Source: Viscum album
Lineage: Eukaryota > Streptophyta > Magnoliopsida > Santalales > Viscaceae
DNA length: 64,000 bases
Reading direction: 5' to 3'
Assembly (NCBI GenBank): GCA_963277665.1
Contig: OY728136.1
Location: 810,861,123-810,925,122 of the forward strand
The number at the start of each line of letters is the position of its first letter. The stretch's first letter is position 1. A program made the position numbers and the translations under genes. The notes below the pieces were generated by a model that was not told where the DNA came from, did not search any database, and saw nothing but the letters and a program-made list of their open reading frames with translations. Positions 37,411 through 48,750 of the stretch are shown here, one piece after another.

Positions 37411-37640
37411 CGCGCGTACGTATGTACGGAATACCGTCTCCACGTCGTGGTGTAATATATTTTCCACCACCACCTTACTTGGATTGGTATAATGGTGTTA
37501 ATAATAACTATATATGATTATTGTAAAGTTATATTGATTCTGAAATAGTATACATACACTCCAATATAATTCCACGATCATGGGAACGATATCATCATTC
37601 GTGCGTACGTACGGAATACCGTCTCCACGATGTGATGTGG
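37411..37640 (+). repeat. paired LTR box, E2 3' LTR copy
   Basis: The first copy at ~37411-37455 has GCGCGTACGTATGTACGG and ACCGTCTCCACGTCGTGG. The second at ~37601-37640 has GTGCGTACGTACGG and ACCGTCTCCACGATGTG. The two are ~188 bp apart. Confidence 0.8.
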
Positions 37641-39257
37641 CTCGTTCTACATGATCATAATTGAATAATGATTATATAAATGAATTGAATGAATAAACAT
37701 TAAATATATTACACTAATCCCATTCTCTAAATGAGGTATCTATAACCTAAAAGAATAATAAGAATTTATTTGACAAAACACGCATAAGAACAAAAAGCAA
37801 TAAACACCCAAATAATAAGTAGCAATGAAATATTACTAATAAGAAGCTAAGAATATGATCATATATGATGTGATAACAATAAGATAGATTCTGTAATAAG
37901 TCAATAACATTATTTAAATCATTATACAGGAGTTTCAGACATGTACAAAGCAAATCGGACCTAAGGTAATGTAAAATCTAGCAATCTCAATTTTTATCCG
38001 AGATTGTTTTTACTTCAGAATTTACTGGGGAATATTTATCATCCACATCCATGTTTCTTCAATATGTAATATTATTTATATCCTCCTACATTTGTTTAGA
38101 TCCAATTTTATCCTTCGGTGAGTTTTTAGTAAAATATATGAAAGGAAGCTTTTGGCATTTTTCGTACGAGGTACTTTTTGACTGTTCTGGCCAAAGTACG
38201 AGAAGAATGTTTTTTTAACTTATAAGACATGAATGGATTTTTAGAAAATTATTTCCATGAAGATTACTTTACAAGTTTTTAAGTTTATTTTTAATCAAAT
38301 TTTTTTAGTTTAAAATTATATGACATGTTAAGAAAGGACAATGTTTTTGAAGTAGAAAGGATATTTTCATCAAGAATGGAGTTCAAGTGTTTTATCAAAA
38401 TTATTTTCCATATACAATAATATAAGGGTCTGTTTCTATCCCTATTTTTAAAATTATTTGATTATGTTATGATGGAATTATTTTTATGAATTCCTTTTAT
38501 CTTATATGATTTATGTTATGATGGCATGATGTATAAGAATCCCATTTTTATTACATGGGTTATGCTATGATGTATGATTTATAATTTTGTGGCACACATA
38601 AGAATGGTTTCATTATGAGATGGGTGGGACCTATATCTTTCTCCAATGCATTGGGTAAAGATTTATATCTCATCAGATAGACATGGCTGGAACGGAAGGT
38701 TAATTCGGTTCAGTGAAACAGGACAGAAAAGAGGAGTGAACTCGATTCAGAAATGGACTTTGTCTGCTAAGATAGTCTTGGAAATGAGTCTTTACTATTA
38801 ATAATTGATTCTATATGATTATGTGCATATTGCACAAAAGTTTAATGTTTTAAGTTATGATTATTGGGATTACATTTAACTATTATGATTTATCCCATGT
38901 TATGAAATTATGATTTCTTTTGCAGGTTATGATTTCCAAAATGTTATGTTCTTATGAATATGATGTGATTGATATTTCTTTTGTTTACCCTTACTGAGCA
39001 TTTGAGCTCACCCTTTTTGTATGTTTTCCTTCCCCAGGTCAGGAAGAAGGTTATTAAGTAGGATATGCCAAAAGGGACTCTATATATGATGAAATAAACA
39101 CGAGACAATGTAGATACTTTATGAACCAGTTGTTTATGTCTCCTATTTTCCAAATACATTATACCTATATGGTCCTACCATGGTTTTTTTATAATTTGTA
39201 ATAATTATGCTTCAATTATGAAGTAATAACAATGTATGTAAAGTATGGGTCATTATA

Positions 39258-39262
39258 GTATT
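39258..39262. repeat. target site duplication of E2, right copy
   Basis: GTATT, identical to 26667-26671. Confidence 0.9.
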
Positions 39263-39680
39263 AAGGTTAATAGTGGAGTTTGTTTTAATAACTATAATCT
39301 GGATGTTATTGGAAAATAAAACCACAGTCCCATTAATAAACGACATGAACTCTATAATAATAGAGTACCATGTCCATAGAAGTTTCTGAAGAAAAAATCC
39401 ATCAGACCTTCAATGTCATAGACGGCACAAACTCCCTACATAAGACTAAAATAATGGGATCCATCAGTGTTCATAATAAAAATTTGACTGAGATGATTCC
39501 AATGAACCCTTCTCTCATGGGAAAGCACACTCTATATTTATGGTATATAAAACCTTCTATCAAAAACTATTCTCAAATAGGGGTAATACTCCAAAATTCT
39601 CAAGGGTGAAAATAGGTCCATAACAAGGCATTAATAAAATGTTTTCATTGGTACATGTGAGTTAGTAGTTCCTTCAAGGA
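39263..39680 (-). pseudogene. E5 pol C-terminal remnant
   Basis: Minus strand. YGPIFTLENFGVL falls where YIGPFEILDHVG is expected, and TVVLFSNNIQ near 39310 where VKVLWRNH is expected, in that order and at a plausible spacing for a gypsy pol tail running leftwards into the E5 LTR. The overlapping plus-strand open frame 39370-39609 (79 codons) resembles nothing I recognise and is treated as incidental. Confidence 0.4.
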
Positions 39681-42600
39681 GGGATATATTTCTTCTATTC
39701 CAAATGTATGAGAAACCAGAAGACACAAATATTTATCATTTCAACTACTCACAAGAGTTACTCCTCATTCCATTGAACTAGGACTACGTAAAATTTATAA
39801 TTTTTTTACTTGAATCTGGAGCATGATGAGATATCTGAATTTTTATTACCTTGAAGATTCCTACTCCCCATAAAAAATAGGTTTTTGGATGTTTACTCCT
39901 CATACCTATAATATAACGTGAATTTTGACACATATAAAGACATTAGAGAAAAATTTATGTACATTTATATTAATTTTCATCCATTATATAAAGGCTTAAT
40001 ACTTATTTATTTAAATGCGGTTATTTCTTTTTATACCCCCAAATTTAATGTCTAGCCTATTACATTGTTGTTTAAAAAATAATATTACCATATTATATTG
40101 TTTTTCATTAAAACTCATCATTGTATGTAATGAAATAGATTGAATAAATTAAATTTATTTTGAAGAAATATTTCATAAAATACTCATTAGTTACATTTTC
40201 CATGAGTACATTAATGAGGAAAATGAATCAAGTACCCAAAATTTAAAACATCCTTAATTATTCCAAAATCATCTTACCTATTATATTTAAGGAATAAAAA
40301 GTTTCTATAAATTTTTTTATTTATTTTACATAGAATGTATTGATTGAATTTTTTGTTCATCAAATGAAAATACTTACCTGGTCTATATTATTCCATTCTA
40401 CACTTAATTTTTTCAATGACTTAAGATAAAGTACACTTAGTGGATATAAACTGATATTTTTCTTAGGACATCATTTTTTAGGTTTGAAACCTAAATAGAC
40501 TTATACTATTTCCTTTTAAATTATATAATATTTATTTTTTTGAGTGGTAGTCCTATGAAGAAAATACTTATGATGTTTCTTTGATTCTATTTATTTCAAC
40601 CTATTCTAATATATATATTTAAATTTCTAATATATAATCTTGATAGCTTGGCCAACAATGATAATATGTAATGTTGAAAAAATCAGGATTATTAGAATTA
40701 ACATTAATTTCATTTAATTTTTACTTAAGGATGAGGTAATATATATAATAATATGCACATGGAAAAACTAATGTGGATTTTAAACTAAATTATAATATAA
40801 GAAACCTTGAGGAGTAGAGAAAATAATACAAGGTCATGATTATTGGATGAAAATTTACATGATTTTATACCATTATAGATTTCACTAATAGTGATTTTTT
40901 ATTTATCACATAAAGGATAAAATTCACCAAACATAAATGAATATAACACAAATACAAGAAACCATGGGTTTAAATTAGGGCACCAAATTTATGTTCATAA
41001 TTATTGGTCCAAAACATTAATTGATTTTTATTTATGAATAAGGACATGGTGATAACCTTCCATGAATGTGTATGGGTCAATATTACTATAAATGAAAATT
41101 AGGAAATTTTTACCATATATTATGGTCATCTGATTTGACTAATATAAGGGGGTGTGAAAATTAAAATATGTCTTAGGATATAAGAGTCCCTCAACAATAT
41201 TGAATAAGGAATGAGAATTAAAAAATTACAAACATTAGTTATGTATATTAAGAGTTGATGAAATGGAATAATTGTGTTGATGATGACCACTAAAAAAATT
41301 TAGATGATGGATTACACCATAATATTATTCAAAAACATATATGTTCATATAATCATTGCCTATATATGGGAAAATAACTATTTAGTTATAAGAAAGAATT
41401 ATATGATCCATAATTTTCATCATCATCCAAGGGTTTTATTTTTATAAATAAATACACCGATTATCATTAACTAGGAATGGTTTTCAGTGTTTCAAATATA
41501 TAATGTACAAAGTGAGGTATTTTATAATGTAATATTCATATGAGGATTATGAAAATGTAGTCCAAATATGAAAAATGACTAACTATTATGGAATATTTAT
41601 GTGGTGATGAAGTATATGATATTATTTTGATAGGTATAAAAAATATTGAAAATATATTTCAACATATCCAATTAAATTGCGAATCATAAAATACATAACT
41701 CTTTTGATATATCTTTTCAAATATTTGGATCATATAGAGGATTTATGGGTGTAGATTCAGCCCAATGCGTTGTCGTCATAATAAAACATATATTATTGAG
41801 GGGAGGGTGCAATGTTTTATTAAGAGTGTAATTAATTTTTATAAGATCTTATTATTATAATAAAGGTATTTTTTGTAAAAAAAACTATCATGAATCAAGG
41901 GACTCAAGAATTTGGGTGCTAGAGAAACTATGGATGGAATGATATTTATAGTTGATTACATGAAAAATTATAAGGACATCTATACATATCCTAAAATAAT
42001 TGTAAACACACTAGAAATTATTCTTATATCATTCTATAAAAATATCTAGATCATGTATAGGGGAAATTTTAGTGAAATGGATGATTATTATGATGTGAGA
42101 TGGGTGAAAACAATATGTGAAAGAGATTATAACATAAATATAAAATTAAATAACACTATATTAATGCCAGACCACTAGAATAACTGATTTAAATGAAGTA
42201 AAGGACCGAAATTGTGAAATATTTCTATTTAAATAGAATATTTTTTATAGAAATATAATCAAATCCTAGAGAATATCCATGGTTGTACATGGTTAAATGG
42301 ATCGATGTATCTTTATATTATGTCCTACTGTATGAATAAAGTAAAAAAATGATGTCAATGTGAAGACTATAAACTTATGTAATATTTTTAAATTTTTTAA
42401 TGATATGATATCAAAACATCACTTCGTATCCATGATGAATTTGAATCATTGAACATATAGATAATGGTTTCAAATTATTATACAGATATTGGTCTAATAT
42501 AAAATATCAAGGGATAAATTCAATGTTTCTATTATAAGAGAATTAAAAAATAAAACCTAACATTAATTGTAAATGGTATTATCATTAGAGAAGAATTGGG

Positions 42601-42833
42601 AATAAATAGATAATTCTTAGCAACGCATGAGATAAAATATCTATGATTCACTATTTATATTTTGTAAAATAATAAAAATCCATACATAGTTCATGATATA
42701 GAATTATTTCGTTATATTTATGGTCATATTGAAGGAATAAATGTGAACAAGGATAAAAAAATCTCTATGGTGGTTTAGAGGATTAAATGTGAATTATATT
42801 TTCATAATTAGCACAAGATAAGAAATATTCACA
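39681..42833 (-). other. E5 internal DNA, presumed integrase/RNase H region, unreadable
   Basis: Very AT-rich. I could not read integrase or RNase H motifs in any frame. It is assigned to E5 only because it lies between the pol tail and an RT-like remnant on the same strand. Confidence 0.3.
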
Positions 42834-43016
42834 TCATAATGTTTCCAATGATAACATGAACAAATAAACAAATTTTTCTAGAAATATATCCCTACATTGA
42901 TTTGGATCATGAAAATGGTGGATATAATGATGCCACAGTAGTGTCGATATATAGAACGTAATAAAATATTTGAAATAAGATACCCAAAAATCCATGTTTT
43001 TTTGAAAATGATGCAT
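42834..43016 (-). pseudogene. E5 reverse transcriptase remnant (possible)
   Basis: A 60-codon minus-strand frame. CRDIFLEKFVYLFMLSLETL sits where gypsy RT has [19 protein letters not shown], and LLWHHYIHHF where RYGHYEFLVMPF is expected. The catalytic Asp pair is not preserved. Similarity is moderate and judged by eye. Confidence 0.35.
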
Positions 43017-45260
43017 TTTATATTATGTTTTTTGTTTATGGATAAAGAATCATACAATGATTTTGAAACCAAAATAATAAAACATCCAAATTTGATTTTG
43101 AATTTGGGTTTATAGGTTTTATTTTACATCAATATATTTTATCCCCATGCTAGATGGATAACCCCTCATTATGATAGTGATCACACATTCCCACAGCGTT
43201 TGAATATAGAAATGTAAACATAGGAACACAATATTTAATTTGCTTCCCCTATATGTAATAGTCTAATGAGAATACTTCTAGGATATGTGAATGTATAATG
43301 ATTTAATAATATCAGTTGTAGGTGTTGAATGGGTATGGGATAGATATGCTATCGATTCTAGATATTCTTCCTCTTATTAACCAGTTGGGAACTTTTTTGG
43401 TTTAATGATAATAGATAGATGAAACATAAATTTTTTTATAATATTTTTAAGATCATAATATAAAATACAAACTCTATATAGTTTTATCATTATATTCAGA
43501 CTTATCCATAAAATAATGTTATTTATGTTTTTTATTTAAACAATCATCATGATTTTTGTGTCTTATTTTACACAAATATGCTTCTTTTTTAGGGAAGTTT
43601 TGAAATCCAATCCCCTATAATATTATTATCCCTTTCCATCTGATCAACCTCTCCCAAATATGTTTCATAATTTTGAACATGAGAAACACTTCAATGTATC
43701 ATTTATATTCAATTTACAATGCTTCCTTAATCATCAAATGAAAATTACTATATTTTGAATATGGAAATTCAATGAATCTCATGTAGGGTAATATTTCGAT
43801 ATTATGATTCAAAATAATTATTATCCTTATAAATGCCATTCATTGGTCTTCCAATAGACCATGTGTTTTCCTCATCTTTATTTACATGATTATTAATCAT
43901 CTATTGTGACTAATAATATCCCTATTCATGTAAACACGTGACTTGAGTCTTTGAATTGTATCAAGATTTTAGTCGATAAATAGGACAATATATTCATTTT
44001 TCTTTAAATAAATATTTATATCATCACATTATCCTCCTTTAAACACATTATAATCATATATATTTTCTAATAAAAATTTAAATTTTGAAATTCAATAGGC
44101 TGATGTTATCAATATCTTTAAGCTGAATATTCACCCAATATCATAATTGACATTACTTATATAATGTATTGAATAATACTTACAACATGCATGAATGAAC
44201 CCATTCAATTTGAGAACTGATCATTAAAATATTCCTAAAATTATCCTTATGTAATTATAAATTATTATTATGGAATGATGGATGATCATTACTGAATGGG
44301 AATGAACCCATAATATCTTAGAAATTCATTAAAAAAAATCTGGATAACTCTTATGACTCCAAATGATCCACAGTATTGTTTTTAAATATCTCTTATAGAG
44401 AGTTCTAATGATTGTTATAGAATCATTACATTTTCATGAAATAGATATAATAGAGTTCTCCAATGAATATTATAATATATTCCATTTTTTATTTTTTAAA
44501 ACTCTAGGTACAAATGATTCTAAAAAAAATAGACCTGTGAAAATTATAGAATTCACACGCACCAAATTTCATTAAAACCTATACATACTAGATTCTTATA
44601 TAAATATTAATAATTACTCCAAAACACCTCTAAAAAAATAATGAATTAAAAATCCATGAAATCAATAATATAATCATTGGTTTTTAAATTTCCCCCCATT
44701 TTATTTATTAACATGTCCTTCACTTATTCTAATCCTCAATTACATTACATATGCTAACATTATTTACCCCTGATGTTATGTTATCCAATTGCTCACGCAC
44801 TCCCCATTTAGTAAAAAATAATGTGATGTCTCTTTTCTTCAGGATTAGTGATAATTGTCCTACTATCATGTTCCTAAACATAGATCCATCATCTATGTAT
44901 CTAAACATATATGATTTAGTGAACATTTTAGGGAACATGAGACAAAAACTAATCTTATAATTGTTTTCAATTTGATTTATTTAAAACATCAACTCTTATT
45001 CATGAACGTTCCATGGATATTGTCTTACCATTTCATTTCAAAAATCCAGGTATAAAATTTCCTCAAATTAATAAAAAAATAAGTTAAATCATTATATAAA
45101 TTTATTGGAGAGGAAATTTCTGAACATCCATAGGTGAATGGAAGTGTCTAAATAAAAAGCATCAATAATTGAATTTCAAATACTTGTGTAACAAAAGGAT
45201 TCATCCCAATATCTATTTACTATTAATCAATCTAATAAAATTTTATATAATAATTTGTGA
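43017..45260 (-). other. AT-rich stretch, E5 remnant and/or E6 3' end
   Basis: No coding region recognised. On the minus strand AAAATGGGGGGAAA (~44688-44701) could be the polypurine tract of the copia element E6, about 570 bp after its RNase H end. The LTR that should follow it was not delimited. Overlapping open frames near 44729-44960 on both strands match no family I know; the minus one contains YIDDGSMF, but the flanking residues do not fit RT. Confidence 0.3.
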
Positions 45261-45269
45261 AAAATTTAA

Positions 45270-45620
45270 TTTAATATAATAATATCAAATTTCAATATGT
45301 TTGGTCGAGGTGTCTTTAATTTTATTCCTTATGAGCAATATTATAGTCTTGTCATTAGAAAACATTACAATAGGTTATACAAAATTTTACCCAATATTAA
45401 TTGATTTATATTTCATCCATTGAAGTTGTATGATATCCTTTGGAATTGAAGATTGGTTTTAATTATATTAAAAAAGAAATTATTTTTCATACATCTTTCT
45501 TTACAATCCCACACACTATTAAAAGTGTAGAATGTGTTTGATTTTTTTTAATTTTCTATCCTCTATTTTATTGGCCCAAGCATTATCTGAGAATTATAAG
45601 ATACAAGTTACTTATTTACA
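45270..45620 (-). pseudogene. E6 RNase H (Ty1/copia), broken
   Basis: Minus strand, 5' to 3': SDNAWANKIEDRKLKK near 45600, matching the copia SDADWA...DDRKSTSG motif, then TKHIEI, stop, YYYIKLNF near 45330-45280, matching TKHIEIRYHFIRD close to the polyprotein end. In the first motif Asp-Ala-Asp reads Asp-Asn-Ala. Frames shift between the two. Confidence 0.7.
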
Positions 45621-45859
45621 TTTAAATAAAAATAAGAATTCACTTTTACTCTTATGTATTTAAAAATTAAATTTAATTCAACAGGTTTATCCTTATTGGG
45701 ATTACATTATAACTGATATACCAATATATATGAATAAGAAATGTGTGTCTTAGTTTAATTCAATATCAAAAAAAATTTAATGATCCTAATATATAGTGTA
45801 GTATCCTATAAATTCACATTTATATGCTTCCAAAATATAGTTCTATAATAAGTTTTCAA

Positions 45860-46300
45860 CAATGCATGTTGAATTGTTTTAACAAATCATATGGACATAT
45901 GAAATATTGGATAAAGGTGTATCAATCTATATGACTCACCAGATATCAGTGAAAATATTTCATGTCTCTAATCATAATAATTTGGAATTCAAATTCAACA
46001 GGTTAAAAAACATTCTTACTTATTTCATTTTTATCCCACAAACAAATATAATATCCACATAAACCAACAAAAAAATTGTTCTTCCTAGGATGTATTTAAA
46101 TAGAAGTTGGGATTCAAACTACCTCGTAAAATTTTAATGTTCACCATACATGCTTCATGTCTCTAATACCATTCATGATGTGCCTAATTTATACCATTCA
46201 TGGTGATTTTCAATCATCAAACTTAGTTTTGATCATATAGAATGATAAATCGCAATGGTTTCCTGATATAGACATCTTCCTTCAACACGCTTTACATGCA
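45860..46300 (-). pseudogene. E6 reverse transcriptase (Ty1/copia), broken
   Basis: On the minus strand the following can be read in order: LKEDVYIRKPLRF (copia LNGxLxEEVYMxQPxGF) near 46290, INQAHHEWY-like text (LKQAPRAWY), FLLVYVDIIFVCG at ~46074-46034 (LLVYVDDIIFVG with one Asp codon lost or shifted), then MRDMKYF (MKDLGxLKYFLG) near 45975. The order and spacing of four motifs make the copia assignment firm although frames change repeatedly. Confidence 0.75.
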
Positions 46301-46929
46301 TCATTTTTTACCGTAATTGAAAGTATATTAAAACCACATTTAATCAGTACTATATAAAAGAGTCCAATTTAATCAACATAATCCAATAGTTTATTGTTTC
46401 GTTAAACATATATTCCTTAAATCCATGCACACCCTTTACACATTAATCAAGACTTATTTATAACCATATTTACTTGATTATCAATTTTTTAGATTAACCA
46501 TATATTTTTTATCATGTTATGGAGTTCATGTCAATAAACTAGTTACCATGTAATATTTATATCAATATGGTCAACATACCATTCATTGATCTTATAAAAA
46601 ATTAATCATATGAATATTATTTAAAATATCATGACTCTATGGTTGATAAGATGGAAACATGTTCTTCTATTTAATTCATTTTCATATGAGTTTGTGAAGA
46701 TTCATTACAAATTATTTCTATTATATCAATTTATATTGTCCATTTTCTACTTAGTTTCATATGAATAATATAATTCGAATCTCTTTACTCCTCTGAATCT
46801 ATCATAAAATGTGAATCTCGGAATATAATTTGCAATATATTAAAATTTCATTAAAAATAATCATCTTATTCAATTATATCTTCTCGGTTATCATTTCCTA
46901 ATTATTTTACTTCCATTGCCTTGAAATCC

Positions 46930-47123
46930 ATTAGATCATTTCAATCACATTCTCTTTTCCTCTTTTTAAATAATTTATATTCTTTAAACATTTTTTTTTC
47001 CCAAGAATAGTCTATCAAATTATAAATAACTATATTTTCATTTATTTCCATCATTATTACGAATATAAAAACTTTTTCCAAAAAATGTTGAAGTGTTTTA
47101 ATGATGGATTCACTCCATGCCAC
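46930..47123 (-). pseudogene. E6 integrase core remnant (Ty1/copia)
   Basis: A 60-codon minus-strand frame. INENIVIYNLIDYSWEKKMF then KEYKLFKKRKRECD lines up with the copia segment I..IRSDHGGEFENKxFxEFCxxxGI. The Asp is kept (LIDY), but His-Gly-Gly is lost. The following PQQNGV motif was not found. Confidence 0.5.
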
Positions 47124-47795
47124 ATCCCACAGGGATTTTATTATTCTATAAGTAATATAAATAACCTATATTGAGTATATATAATATTAGGGTATTACTT
47201 CATCAAATAATATCAAGATTACCCACTCTGAAAATTAGTGATTAGCCTTATTTTATTAAATTTTAGTCCATCATTTGAGAACCCCATTCTAATATAGAGT
47301 ATGTATAGAGGAAAATGAATGTTTTATTCCATTATTTCCAAGGTAGATCAATACATAAATGAATGTTTATACTATTCTATTATTTTTTTAGAGTTCCTTG
47401 ATATTGCACCTAATTTTTTGACTATCGTCTAGAACCAATCAAAGCACTCCATCACAACATGCATCCTCTATATGAACATGAATTAAGATAATATAAAAGA
47501 GTTATAAAAAAGAGATGAGTATAATTTTCTAAATGTTCATGATAAATTATTGTGTTCACAAACATTGGCATGCACTAGATAATTTCAATTACATACCCTA
47601 TATTTTTAGTAGGTTTTTGTACTATATTTTATTCTATGTAGTAATAAAACATCTTCCCTTTATCATGATTAAATATATGGATATCTGTACTCATTGTATA
47701 TTGGTCATATTTTCTTCACTTTTTTAGTGAATATTTCCTGGACATCATTTCAACAATTTTTTATCATTCTACACCATAGAAAATATATACTTTAT

Positions 47796-48098
47796 TTAAA
47801 AATGAAATTGGTATCTAGTTGTCAATAATGCCATAATAAATGAGATCCCAACATAAAATTTCACTACACATCCATTGGAATCAATGGAATCATCATGAAT
47901 AAAGTCACATAGTTTACTCAAAGTCAAAATATTACATCTAAAACCATCTATAATGATTCCATCAATTATCCTATGTTCAACATAGGAAAGGATTATATTT
48001 ACACTCCCATTTAAATTGACATAACTATCATTACCAAACCAGAAAATTCCATCCACATTAACATTTATCTTTTTAAATATATTCATATTAGAGATCAA
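47796..48098 (-). pseudogene. E6 protease/GAG-pre-integrase segment (Ty1/copia)
   Basis: A 100-codon minus-strand frame, the longest in this half of the window. It contains MNIFKKINVNVDG, FWFGNDSYVNLNGSVNI, HRIIDGIIIDGFRCNIL, TLSKLCD and SNGCVV. These match the copia order VxFGDNxKGKIxGxGxI, then VLLVDGLKHNLLSISQLCD and the following hydrophobic C-containing strand, which lies between the protease and the GAG-pre-integrase domain. The residue pattern suggests a SIRE/Maximus-like lineage. It is preceded on the same strand by a zinc-knuckle remnant. Confidence 0.7.
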
Positions 48099-48689
48099 AT
48101 TTGATGAAAAAACTATTTTTAGAATTCAAGAATATTTATTAAATAGAAAATTGATGGAATAATTGTCCATTAATTCCTTATATGTCATATTAATTTCATT
48201 CAAAAAGAGTTACACAAGTGCGAAGATATAGAATGGAGCCTCCTATGTTTTTATAGTAATTGTAGTATAATCATTTTCAAATTATTCTTCTAGTGAATAG
48301 AATGTATTTATAAATAATATAAAATTTTTTAGTATATTATTGTTCCATCGTTGTTTACATCATATCCATTTTTAGACTTTATTTATATAAATAATTTGGT
48401 TTTACAATCAATATTCGAAAATTAAAACATGTGGGCATAAAATTCATCATTATAATGGAGGAAACAGTATGATCCACTATTGTTGATTCCAATGTTCTTC
48501 TCCCATAAAGTAGATTTTTTTTCTATAGTTAGTAGGTCATGGTATGAATAAGGCATGAATATGAAATAAACATTATAATAGATAATATATTTCTAATTTC
48601 AATCTCTAATAGAACTGTGTCGTTTGAGAATATTTTTACATATATCATTATCCTCATATTTTGATGATTATATTATATATTTTCATCAA

Positions 48690-48750
48690 ATTTTAATTGA
48701 TATACATCATTATATGCACACTCATGACATCTAAAAAATTTACTAATATT
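48690..48750 (-). pseudogene. E6 gag zinc-knuckle remnant
   Basis: Minus strand: KFFRCHECAYNDVYQLK, close to the SIRE-type knuckle IQCHECEGYGHIQAECP. The CxxC survives; His and the last Cys do not. Its place ~600 bp upstream of the protease segment is right for gag. Confidence 0.5.

Larger units (their letters stand above)
26672..39257 (+). mobile_element. E2: complete Ty3/gypsy LTR retrotransposon (12.6 kb)
   Basis: LTRs 26672-30472 (3801 bp) and 35431-39257 (3827 bp) enclose 4958 bp with primer sites, gag, protease, RT, RNase H, integrase, a chromodomain-like tail and a polypurine tract in gypsy order. An exact 5-bp duplication GTATT flanks it. LTRs begin TGTAACACCC and end GTTATA/ATTATA (TG...TA, not TG...CA). 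In the first 91 LTR positions I count 8 differences between the two copies, so insertion is not recent. The C-terminal motif WELEDMMRERYPHLF is typical of the Tekay/Del chromovirus lineage. Numerous stops and at least two frameshifts make it defective. It sits inside E5. Confidence 0.95.
35431..39257 (+). repeat. E2 3' LTR
   Basis: 3827 bp, TGTAACACCCGAT to GGTCATTATA; the right target duplication GTATT follows. Co-linear with 26672-30472. Confidence 0.95.

Noticed and set aside
39370..39609. 79-codon plus-strand open frame as a host gene
   Set aside because: No recognisable domain, promoter or splice pattern. It overlaps minus-strand text that fits the E5 pol tail.
41796..41815. Polypurine tract plus LTR start (GAGGGGAGGG then TGCAATG), as in E3 but on the plus strand
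   Set aside because: No partner LTR, primer site or plus-strand pol was found around it, and the flanking DNA reads better as minus-strand E5. Kept as coincidence.
43560..43900. Plus-strand text resembling copia integrase C-terminus (EIQSP...)
   Set aside because: Only a few residues match, stops are dense, and the confirmed copia motifs nearby are on the minus strand.
44729..44960. YIDD in a minus-strand frame as the copia RT active site
   Set aside because: Flanking residues do not fit RT, and a better candidate (LVYVDIIFVCG) with correct neighbours lies at 46034-46074, upstream of RNase H.
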